DNA of 13,635 nt from JAZSQZ01 sp045538175 (lineage in GTDB: Bacteria; Bacillota; Clostridia; Christensenellales; UBA1242). The DNA is taken from NCBI GenBank assembly GCA_045538175.1, contig JAZSQZ010000004.1:1-13635 (forward strand), given 5' to 3'. The position numbers and the translations under genes were made by a program. The notes under the pieces were generated by a model. That model did no database searches, had not been told where the DNA came from, and was given only the letters and a program-made list of their open reading frames with translations. Position 1 is the first letter of the stretch. The number at the start of each line of letters is the position of its first letter. Shown here one piece after another: positions 1-5,885 of the stretch.

Positions 1-38
1 AAATTTGTTAACTTACGGTTTACATTTTTAAAAAAATA

Positions 39-70
39 AGCATTTTTGTGATTTTTTTCATAAAAATGCT
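39..70. terminator. Bidirectional intrinsic terminator ending the five-gene operon
   Basis: A 13-bp stem (39-51 with 58-70, one G-T pair) closes a 6-nt T loop. It is followed by a T-run on the plus side (72-78) and by a T-rich tract on the minus side, so it can stop transcription from either direction. It lies about 60 nt past the stop of the Nudix gene and is the most likely end of the 4580-to-132 transcript. Confidence 0.7.
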
Positions 71-80
71 CTTTTTTTAT

Positions 81-122
81 AACAAAAGTTTACAATTTTT
101 AAAATCAATGAAAACTTTTGTT
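81..122. repeat. Inverted repeat between operon end and terminator
   Basis: An 11-bp perfect inverted repeat (81-91, 112-122; AACAAAAGTTT and its complement) has a 20-nt AT-rich loop. On the plus strand it is followed by T-rich sequence, so it may act as a terminator for a plus-strand gene left of the window. On the minus strand it would form a 3' UTR hairpin just after the Nudix stop codon. The rest of 1-131 holds no gene that I can see. Confidence 0.45.
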
Positions 123-131
123 TGATTTTTT

Positions 132-995
132 TTAACACCAAATTTCGTTGATTTTTTGCTTTGCTTGTGTGCGTGTAAGCCCGTCAAGGTCATATGAGTT
201 TGTCATTTTGCCATCAACTTCGTATGCTGTTAGGCCTTGCAACAAAATCTTGCAAGCGAAAATATTGTTTTTAACAGTCAAGAAGTCTAAGAGTTTGTCT
301 GAATCGACCCACATAACATCTGCTTTTTTCTTTTCGTCTTCGCTTCTCTCAATTTTCTCTAAATTTTCAAGATGAGCAAAAACAATGCTAAGGTAGGCAT
401 ATCTGTTTACACCCTTATAATCTGCATAAAAGTGATTGTGCATAACAATAGGGCAAGTGCTATCTACAACGATATTTTTATATCCTGTTTCTTCAACAAT
501 TTCTCTTACAGCACCTTCGGCTGCTGTTTCGCCTTTTTCAAGCCCCCCTAAAACAAAAGATTTGCAAGGGTGTACAAGGCTGTCTTCACACAAATACTTA
601 TCTTCTGTTGGGTGCTTAACGATTGCACAAACACTGTATCTAATGTTTACAGGCAAGTCTTCTCTTAATTTTTGTGTGCCTTCCCCTTGAAAGTATGGTG
701 CGACAACTTGTTTAAGTTTTAAGCCATATGTTTGTGCCAAGTTAAAATGCTCCTTTACGTGAAGGGGAACAAGCAACATTGAACACTCGCTTAAGTTTTT
801 ATCGTCTAAACTTAAAACTGTGATTTCTTCGTTTGTTAGTGGGTGGAAAGCTTTTACGCCGTCTATAGCCCCACAAACACCATCAAAATTGGCTGAATTG
901 ATTGCGACTGCTGTTGCACCATATATAAGTTCTTCACTTGCAATACAGCAATTTACAACTTTTCCGTTTGTAAGTTTTAATTTAAATAGTTTCAT
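132..995 (-). CDS. Free-standing LeuRS CP1-like domain with embedded Nudix hydrolase
   Basis: A 287-aa protein. Residues 150-172 match the Nudix box exactly (G150, E156, R164-E165, E168-E169, G171), so hydrolysis of a nucleoside diphosphate-X compound is likely. The flanks are not generic Nudix sequence. Residues 16-28 (ending YGAT), H51-P-L-T54, V76-P-L-H79 with F84 and Y90-G-L, and the C-terminal NSYDLDG (266-272) followed by an EAxxKI-like helix line up in order with the CP1 editing domain of leucyl-tRNA synthetase. The Nudix domain (about 113-250) sits between the two CP1 halves. The synthetase catalytic core is absent. Landmarks of leucine editing are replaced: the TTRPDT stretch reads IASEEL, and the two aspartates after the VPxH motif are V80 and H83. 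It is last in the operon, 16 nt after the CYTH gene. The Nudix call is firm; the CP1 origin is my alignment from memory; the substrate is unknown. Confidence 0.85.
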   Translation of the reverse strand: MKLFKLKLTNGKVVNCCIASEELIYGATAVAINSANFDGVCGAIDGVKAFHPLTNEEITVLSLDDKNLSECSMLLVPLHVKEHFNLAQTYGLKLKQVVAPYFQGEGTQKLREDLPVNIRYSVCAIVKHPTEDKYLCEDSLVHPCKSFVLGGLEKGETAAEGAVREIVEETGYKNIVVDSTCPIVMHNHFYADYKGVNRYAYLSIVFAHLENLEKIERSEDEKKKADVMWVDSDKLLDFLTVKNNIFACKILLQGLTAYEVDGKMTNSYDLDGLTRTQAKQKINEIWC

Positions 996-1011
996 AATTT
1001 TATCTCAACTT

Positions 1012-1563
1012 TTACAATAATTTTAATCTGTAGTTTGGTGGGAATAAAATATTTTTCTCTTCGCTTATCTCTTTAAAAATGCCCCAATAAGTTTCGGTAA
1101 TCGCTTTAGAAAAATCTAATCCCAAATCTTTACAAACTGCCTTGATTTGATCTTGCTCGCCTACGATTTCGCTATAAATGCCAAAAGGCAATTCGTCGAT
1201 TGTAATTTTTGTCCTTTTATATCGCCACTCGACACGATATTTTTCCATAATTCTTTCATATGTGTAACCCAAAGTTTTTATAACTTCTCTTGCTTTGTTT
1301 ATGTTGTCAACTTCTAAGGTTACATCATCTCTAACACGATAATTTTTGTTGGAGTCTGTTAACTTCTTTTTAACGGTCAATGTGTTTGAAAATCCTGACC
1401 TAAGCCTTAAAAACACACCTTGTTTTTCTAGGGAACAATCAGGGGTATCATACCTATAAGTTGTTTCCATAGTGTCACCTAGGTGGACAGCACCTTTTTT
1501 TCTAAGTAAAGTTATAAATTTTTGAACATCTTTTATTTCTAACTTAATCTCACTTCTTTGCAT
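1012..1563 (-). CDS. CYTH domain (triphosphate tunnel) protein
   Basis: A 183-aa protein of the CYTH superfamily, which includes CyaB adenylate cyclases, thiamine triphosphatases and inorganic triphosphatases. Members bind a triphosphate inside a beta tunnel lined by charged residues. Visible landmarks are E5-x-K7 in the first strand, YDT (38-40), LRLR (52-55), TVKKK (63-67), a KYRVEWR strand near 108-114 followed by DELPFG (123-128), and SEIVG near 131-135. The family ExExK signature appears as R3-S-E5-I-K7, so its first glutamate seems replaced by arginine. That could alter metal binding and therefore activity. The gene starts inside the end of the upstream PRTase gene (14-nt overlap), with GGAGG at 1570-1574 six nt before its ATG, so translation is probably coupled. 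Length is normal for a single CYTH domain. The actual substrate cannot be read from sequence. Confidence 0.85.
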   Translation of the reverse strand: MQRSEIKLEIKDVQKFITLLRKKGAVHLGDTMETTYRYDTPDCSLEKQGVFLRLRSGFSNTLTVKKKLTDSNKNYRVRDDVTLEVDNINKAREVIKTLGYTYERIMEKYRVEWRYKRTKITIDELPFGIYSEIVGEQDQIKAVCKDLGLDFSKAITETYWGIFKEISEEKNILFPPNYRLKLL

Positions 1564-2575
1564 TTATAACCTCCGACATAATACTTACATAACTATCAAC
1601 AGCCCAATTTTTTTTGTACTTAAAATCTTTTGTTGAAAATAGTTTGTTGTAATAAACAAAATAATCAAGACCCAAGGCTGAGTGATAACTTTTAGGGAAC
1701 AACCCAACCGTAACCGGAATACCACCCTTCTTTTTGATAAGCTCGGTAATAATACTCATTGTTTTTCCGGAATAGATATTATCAACAACAAGCACTGTTT
1801 TGCCCTTAATATTAAAATTAAAATTCTTTTGACTTTTTATGCTTGTGTTTGCGTGAATTTCCCAAAACAAAATTTTATCATAATTGTCTTTTGTTGCAAC
1901 TGAAGATAGGTACTTGTATCCACTTTTAGGAATAAGCATAAGATAATCATAATCTGGAAGTTGTTTATAAAGGCCATCAATCATTTTAAAATTGAAATTT
2001 ATATTTTTATGGTCGGCAACTTTTTCTTCAAACAACTTTTTTGCAAGTTGATTTTTTTCTTCGTTTTCGTCAAACATAACACTAAAATCAGTGTTACCCT
2101 TAAACATCTTTAGGGCTCTTGAATAAAACTGTTTAAAATAAGCACTTTTATAAAAATCACTAAAGATATCTTTCTTTAAATTGCTTAAACGATTATCCGA
2201 CCCCAAAAGTCTAACTTCGGTTTCGAGCACAATTCCAAAAACAACAACATACTGAAAGTTTTTGTAGTATATCGGTTTTTTGCTCATTATATAATTTATG
2301 TAATCGTTTAGGGCATTGTTTTTATATTTGTTTGTTAAAAATAAGTAGTAGGCAAGATTTACAATAGGATTTCCGTAGTAGTTAACCTTAAAAAAGTCCG
2401 ACAAATCAACAAGCCAGGTGTCCGGGCTTCTTAGATAATAGGTTTGTGCCTTGTCAATTAAGGTGGCAGTCCAACCTAGTTCCTTTTTCTCCTTAACTTC
2501 TTCACTATTTTTGGTTTTATAGGCAGCCATTGCTCTACCATTTTCGCCAAAAATTACCTTTCTTTGAAAATCCAT
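1550..2575 (-). CDS. Phosphoribosyltransferase-like protein with unknown N-terminal region
   Basis: A 341-aa protein. The C-terminal half looks like a type I phosphoribosyltransferase: IPKSGYKYLSSVA (about 205-217) fits the pyrophosphate-loop position, and VLVVDNIYSGKTM (261-273) fits the PRPP-binding loop, followed by the usual helix with GG and a strand. The normal acidic pair is D265-N266 instead of DD/ED, and the usual threonine of the loop is serine, so activity may be modified. Residues 1-190 match nothing I recognise. They are rich in aromatic residues (YY, WLVDLSDFF, YYGNP) and have no membrane segment. It starts 12 nt after the kinase gene behind AGGAAAG, and its 3' end overlaps the CYTH gene by 14 nt. 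The likely role is transfer or removal of ribose-5-phosphate on a base, or binding of a PRPP-like ligand. The family call is fair; the function is unknown. Confidence 0.65.
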   Translation of the reverse strand: MDFQRKVIFGENGRAMAAYKTKNSEEVKEKKELGWTATLIDKAQTYYLRSPDTWLVDLSDFFKVNYYGNPIVNLAYYLFLTNKYKNNALNDYINYIMSKKPIYYKNFQYVVVFGIVLETEVRLLGSDNRLSNLKKDIFSDFYKSAYFKQFYSRALKMFKGNTDFSVMFDENEEKNQLAKKLFEEKVADHKNINFNFKMIDGLYKQLPDYDYLMLIPKSGYKYLSSVATKDNYDKILFWEIHANTSIKSQKNFNFNIKGKTVLVVDNIYSGKTMSIITELIKKKGGIPVTVGLFPKSYHSALGLDYFVYYNKLFSTKDFKYKKNWAVDSYVSIMSEVINAKK

Positions 2576-2587
2576 TTTTCTTTCCTA

Positions 2588-3268
2588 CTATTCGTTTAAA
2601 TCTTCTGTGTCTACAGGTGGAATTTGAAGTTTGTCACAAACAAAACTTGTTGCAATACTCAAAACTTCCCCTTTTGTCATATCTGTTGTATCAATAACTT
2701 TTGCATCAACCGGTGGGGCATAAAATCCTTCTTTTGCCCTTTCGTCAATTTCTCTAAATTTTTCCATTACTTCAAAAACCGGCACGCCGTGCTCAAGGCT
2801 TCGCCTTTCTGCTCTTGCTTGAAGTGATGCTTCTAAAACAATTTTTGCATCTGCATTAGGGAAAACAACTGTGCCCATATCTCTACCATCAACAACAAGG
2901 TCACTTTCCTTTGCGACTTCTCTTATGACACTTCTTATTGATTCTTGAATAAATTGATTGTTTGAAAACTTGCTTGCAAAAACTGCATACTCGTCACTTT
3001 TAATTTCGTCTGTAACATCTACACCGGAAACATATGCACGGGTTTTACCTTCAACTGTTTGAACTTGAAAATTCATATTTTGCAAAGCATAAATTATAAG
3101 TTCGGTTTGATGTGGCTCGATGCCGTGCTGATTTGAAACATATGCCAAACTTCTAAAAATTGTGCCAGCGCTAAGATAGGAAAAATTAAATGCCTTTGCA
3201 AGTTCTTTTGCAAGGGTTGATTTTCCTGTGCCGTTTAAACCGTCGATTGTTATAACTTTTTTATCCAT
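2588..3268 (-). CDS. Divergent cytidylate-kinase-like nucleotide kinase (second copy)
   Basis: A 226-aa P-loop kinase. The Walker A motif GLNGTGKST is at 10-18, and DGRDMGTVVFP (127-137) is the bacterial cytidylate kinase signature, including the Arg-Asp pair that contacts CMP. It differs from the usual enzyme at other nucleotide-contact positions: the DTGxMYR-like stretch reads SAGTIFR (33-39), and the RDxxDxxR lid motif is rearranged to REIDER around 172-177 with no clear APL segment. A canonical Cmk is encoded at 10861-11523, so this copy is not needed for housekeeping and may phosphorylate another nucleoside monophosphate. Its start ATG overlaps the stop of the radical SAM gene by 8 nt, indicating translational coupling. 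Residues after about 215 form a short acidic tail. Kinase assignment is firm; substrate is inferred to differ from CMP. Confidence 0.8.
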   Translation of the reverse strand: MDKKVITIDGLNGTGKSTLAKELAKAFNFSYLSAGTIFRSLAYVSNQHGIEPHQTELIIYALQNMNFQVQTVEGKTRAYVSGVDVTDEIKSDEYAVFASKFSNNQFIQESIRSVIREVAKESDLVVDGRDMGTVVFPNADAKIVLEASLQARAERRSLEHGVPVFEVMEKFREIDERAKEGFYAPPVDAKVIDTTDMTKGEVLSIATSFVCDKLQIPPVDTEDLNE

Positions 3269-4517
3269 TGTCTTTTTTGTCCTTATAAATTTCGTTTACC
3301 AAACTTGAGCGACTGCTAAGCGAACAGAATATAGGCCTAAAATTGTGCTCAACATAAATGTCTGCAAGTTTGTTTGTAAAGTCAATAATATCTTCACTGC
3401 TAGGTGCCATCTTGTCTTGATAAGGTGTACCCTTCTTTGGTTGAAAAACACTATAATCTGCAACGATACCAAGGGAAGCAAAGGTTTTTAAATTTTCAAG
3501 CATTTTATCTTTATCTTCAAGGCCGAAAACAAAGTTGCTTCTAACACAACCAAAACCAAAAACATCAACAGCTTCTTTAAGTTTTCCTACAAACTCGTCA
3601 TAGCCGATTTTGCCAGGACAAGTAAACTCGAAAAGTTGTTTATCTGTAATTTCTAGATTATATTGTACTTGTTTTATTCCAAGTTGTTTTGCTTTTTTTA
3701 GGTTTTCGATGTTGTCGTGTGGGGCAATATTTAGGTAACTGTCAAACTTAGACAAATCAATTTCTTTTGAAAGTGCTTCGATAACTTCTAGAGAAATTTT
3801 CCAAACCTGACTTGAGTTTTCAAGGTTGCCTGCCATAAAAAACAAATGTTTGTGTGGTAGGTCTTCGCAGTTTTCTAACTGTTTTAAGGAATAAACCAAA
3901 CCTTTTATATAATCGTCTTTATAAGCGTTCCACCAATTTTCAATGTTGAAATCAAATTTGTGTAAGCAGTTGCAAGTTGGTTTTATAACAACTTCGTCAA
4001 CTTCTCTTGGGTGAAGGTCACAAAACTTGCAAGGCTTTCCACTTATCCAATTAAAGCAACCATCAAAAAACAAAACCGTAATTCTGTCAAGTCCTACAAG
4101 GTCGACATAATCACTCACCTTTGTTTTATTTCCACCAACGACAAAAGGAGTCTCCCTTTCCATAACATCAAGTTTTTTTACAAGCTCGAATTTAAGTGGT
4201 AGTGCGACCCCGTCTTTTAATATTCTAAATTTGTTATCTTCAAGTTCGATTTTTAAGTTGCTGTTTTTTGAATATCTCAACTTTACAATTGAACTGTTTT
4301 TATCATCACTTAAAACAACTTCACTTGGCAAAATGTTTTTATCTTTAGAATAATCATAAACAACTTTGCCATCGCTTACAGTTTGTTTTGTAATCTTTTT
4401 TGTTTTGAACTTTTCAATCCCCAAAAAGTCCGTAAATAAATTATATGGCTCAAAGAAAACGCCATTTTCTAAAATTTCCATTTTAGTTGTTGTTAAACAA
4501 GAAAAGTTTTTAGCCAT
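3261..4517 (-). CDS. Radical SAM protein with atypical CX8CX2C cluster motif
   Basis: A 418-aa protein, first gene of the operon. Cysteines C154, C163 and C166 (DGC...GKPCKFC) form a CX8CX2C arrangement in the position where radical SAM enzymes carry CX3CX2C to hold the 4Fe-4S cluster. The following 240 residues read as a partial TIM barrel, with a glycine-containing segment AGNLENSS (about 229-236), a QYNLEITD strand and VFGLED. More cysteines follow shortly after (TCNC near 181-184). The N-terminal 140 residues are an unfamiliar beta-rich region. AAGGGG lies about 8 nt before the ATG. It presumably does radical chemistry on the substrate that the other four operon products handle. I do not recognise the subfamily. 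The motif spacing was checked against the nucleotide sequence. Confidence 0.75.
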   Translation of the reverse strand: MAKNFSCLTTTKMEILENGVFFEPYNLFTDFLGIEKFKTKKITKQTVSDGKVVYDYSKDKNILPSEVVLSDDKNSSIVKLRYSKNSNLKIELEDNKFRILKDGVALPLKFELVKKLDVMERETPFVVGGNKTKVSDYVDLVGLDRITVLFFDGCFNWISGKPCKFCDLHPREVDEVVIKPTCNCLHKFDFNIENWWNAYKDDYIKGLVYSLKQLENCEDLPHKHLFFMAGNLENSSQVWKISLEVIEALSKEIDLSKFDSYLNIAPHDNIENLKKAKQLGIKQVQYNLEITDKQLFEFTCPGKIGYDEFVGKLKEAVDVFGFGCVRSNFVFGLEDKDKMLENLKTFASLGIVADYSVFQPKKGTPYQDKMAPSSEDIIDFTNKLADIYVEHNFRPIFCSLSSRSSLVNEIYKDKKDNG

Positions 4518-4520
4518 AAT

Positions 4521-4532
4521 AATTTCCCCTTA
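4521..4532 (-). promoter_or_regulatory. Ribosome binding site of the radical SAM gene, repeated in the leader hairpin loop
   Basis: Read on the minus strand, AAGGGGAAATTATT precedes the ATG at 4517. The same AGGGGAAAT string occurs 31 nt upstream in the loop of the leader hairpin (4553-4562). The repeat makes this site more than an ordinary ribosome binding site, but no mechanism can be shown. Confidence 0.5.
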
Positions 4533-4544
4533 TTTTTATGCTAC

Positions 4545-4570
4545 AAAAGGTTATTTCCCCTAAACCTTTT
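4545..4570 (-). promoter_or_regulatory. Leader hairpin of the five-gene operon
   Basis: An 8-bp perfect inverted repeat (AAAAGGTT 4545-4552, AACCTTTT 4563-4570) has a 10-nt loop reading TAGGGGAAAT on the minus strand. It lies between the promoter and the first start codon, so it is in the 5' UTR. It lacks a following T-run, so it is not a normal terminator. It may bind a regulator or influence translation. Confidence 0.45.
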
Positions 4571-4586
4571 TAAAACTTACAAAAAT

Positions 4587-4615
4587 ATTATACGATATAG
4601 TTTGTTTTTTGTCAA
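4587..4615 (-). promoter_or_regulatory. Consensus vegetative promoter of the five-gene operon
   Basis: On the minus strand TTGACA (4610-4615) is followed after exactly 17 bp by TATAAT (4587-4592). Both hexamers match the sigma-70/SigA consensus fully. Transcription should start near 4580, giving a leader of about 60 nt. This is the strongest-looking promoter in the window, so the operon is probably well expressed unless repressed. Confidence 0.8.
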
Positions 4616-4705
4616 TTTTATTACCCCTTAAATGCTAGGAAAAATCAAGAGATTAGGGGTTTTTATGTTGGAAAACTTAAACAAAATAAAATAACCCCAA
4701 TTAAA

Positions 4706-4734
4706 TTGCAAAAAAGTCAACATTTTTATATAAT
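4706..4734 (+). promoter_or_regulatory. Promoter of the divergent unknown gene
   Basis: TTGCAA (4706-4711), 17 bp, TATAAT (4729-4734). The predicted start is near 4741, so the leader is only about 12 nt and consists mostly of the ribosome binding site AAGGA. Confidence 0.65.
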
Positions 4735-4752
4735 TTTAAAAAGGACAAAATT

Positions 4753-5829
4753 ATGAATACTCTTAAAAGCACCATCGCAAAAAGAATAGAAAATTTAAGA
4801 ACAGTTTTATACGACATAAATCAAGAAAAAATGCTTGAAGATTTTAACAGTTTGAGTTTTGATTTAAACAGTATAAACTTTTTATCATCAGTTGCTAATC
4901 GCTGTCACCCAAAAGTATGGGGAGATATTTATATTCAAAATCACTATGACTTTTTAGACGAATTTAAACAACAAGCAAAAAATGAGTGGAATCTTTGGGG
5001 CTGGTTTTTGACCACGCTTTTTAGAGAAAGTGAAAAGTTAAAACAAATGCTTGTCGACAACCTTCAGTTTAACGACAGGGTTGTAAGCGCTGAAGAGTTA
5101 AAGTTATCTTTTTCTAAAAACTCATATGTGCCTGTTGTTTTAACAGAAGATGAAAATTTAGACACAACAAAAACACAAAGGGAAACCTACAAAAATATAC
5201 ACACCCAAGACAAAAACAACCTTGCCCTTCAAATTGATGACTTGTTGCTTGAATTAGGATACAACAAAAACGCAATCACAACAGAAAAAATCGTTATAGA
5301 CAAAAATAACGCAAACGAGTTTACATTGTTTTTAAAAGACGAAAACAAAAATGACATTGAAATCAAAATTGTTGATTTTTGTGTTGAAAAAATAAATCAA
5401 AAACAAGTCGCAACAAGACAAGAAAACTCGCTCGGTTTTACCTTTTTGTTGCCAACATTTTTTAAGGTTTTAAAAGACGACAAAAACCTTTATCACTTTG
5501 AATCTAACGACTTTTCTTTTGAAATCAAAAAACACGACAGTTTTAATTTGGAACAAGATTTTAGGACACTTGTAAACAAATACAAACAAGAGATTTTAAG
5601 TGACAACAAAAAAATTATAAGGACATCAAAATACGAAACCGTAAACAAACTTTTTGTTGACAAATCTATCATAAAAAGCGACAACAACACTTGGGAAATT
5701 GTTTACTTTTTTGACATAACAGGAAACACGGTTGCGTCCATCACAATACCACAAAACAAACAAAAACCAAAAGAAGCATTTATGGTTGAAACATTGATAA
5801 ACACAATCAAACACAAGCAAGACCTATAA
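4753..5829 (+). CDS. Conserved-looking soluble protein of unknown function
   Basis: A 358-aa protein that I do not recognise. There is no signal peptide or membrane segment. Residues 1-125 look helical, with tryptophans grouped in one short stretch (NEWNLWGWF, about 77-85). Residues 126-165 are a polar, probably flexible linker (TTKTQRETY and similar). Residues 165-358 alternate predicted strands and helices and are very rich in Asn, Lys and Asp, as expected in an AT-rich genome. AAGGA lies 7 nt before the ATG, supporting the start. It is transcribed divergently from the nucleotide-chemistry operon and shares its 235-bp control region, so it could be a partner of that operon, but I see no helix-turn-helix that would make it the regulator. 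The terminator overlaps its last codons. Confidence 0.7.
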   Translation: MNTLKSTIAKRIENLRTVLYDINQEKMLEDFNSLSFDLNSINFLSSVANRCHPKVWGDIYIQNHYDFLDEFKQQAKNEWNLWGWFLTTLFRESEKLKQMLVDNLQFNDRVVSAEELKLSFSKNSYVPVVLTEDENLDTTKTQRETYKNIHTQDKNNLALQIDDLLLELGYNKNAITTEKIVIDKNNANEFTLFLKDENKNDIEIKIVDFCVEKINQKQVATRQENSLGFTFLLPTFFKVLKDDKNLYHFESNDFSFEIKKHDSFNLEQDFRTLVNKYKQEILSDNKKIIRTSKYETVNKLFVDKSIIKSDNNTWEIVYFFDITGNTVASITIPQNKQKPKEAFMVETLINTIKHKQDL

Positions 5830-5848
5830 AAACGGTCTTGTTTTTATT
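5818..5848 (+). terminator. Intrinsic terminator overlapping the end of the unknown gene
   Basis: CAAGACC (5818-5824) pairs with GGTCTTG (5834-5840) around a 9-nt loop, followed by TTTTTATTT. The stem begins inside the last codons of the 358-aa gene and contains its stop codon in the loop. It separates that gene from the transporter downstream. Confidence 0.75.
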
Positions 5849-5878
5849 TGACACCAAAATTTAAAGTTGTTAAACTTT
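5848..5878 (+). promoter_or_regulatory. Promoter of the DMT transporter, apparently near-leaderless
   Basis: TTGACA (5848-5853), 17 bp, TAAACT (5871-5876). Transcription would start at about 5883, within a few bases of the ATG at 5886, and no ribosome binding site is visible. A 6-bp inverted repeat (AAAGTT 5863-5868, AACTTT 5873-5878) overlaps the -10 box and could be an operator. Confidence 0.45.
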
Positions 5879-5885
5879 TTTTATT

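Noticed and set aside
132..995. Nudix gene as a broken leucyl-tRNA synthetase pseudogene
   Set aside because: The frame is intact, the Nudix box is perfect, the ends fit domain borders, and the gene is embedded in a tight operon, so a working protein is more likely.
4622..4660. Plus-strand intrinsic terminator between ACCCCT and AGGGGT
   Set aside because: The stem is only 6 bp with a 26-nt loop and no plus-strand gene precedes it; shared regulatory boxes explain it better.
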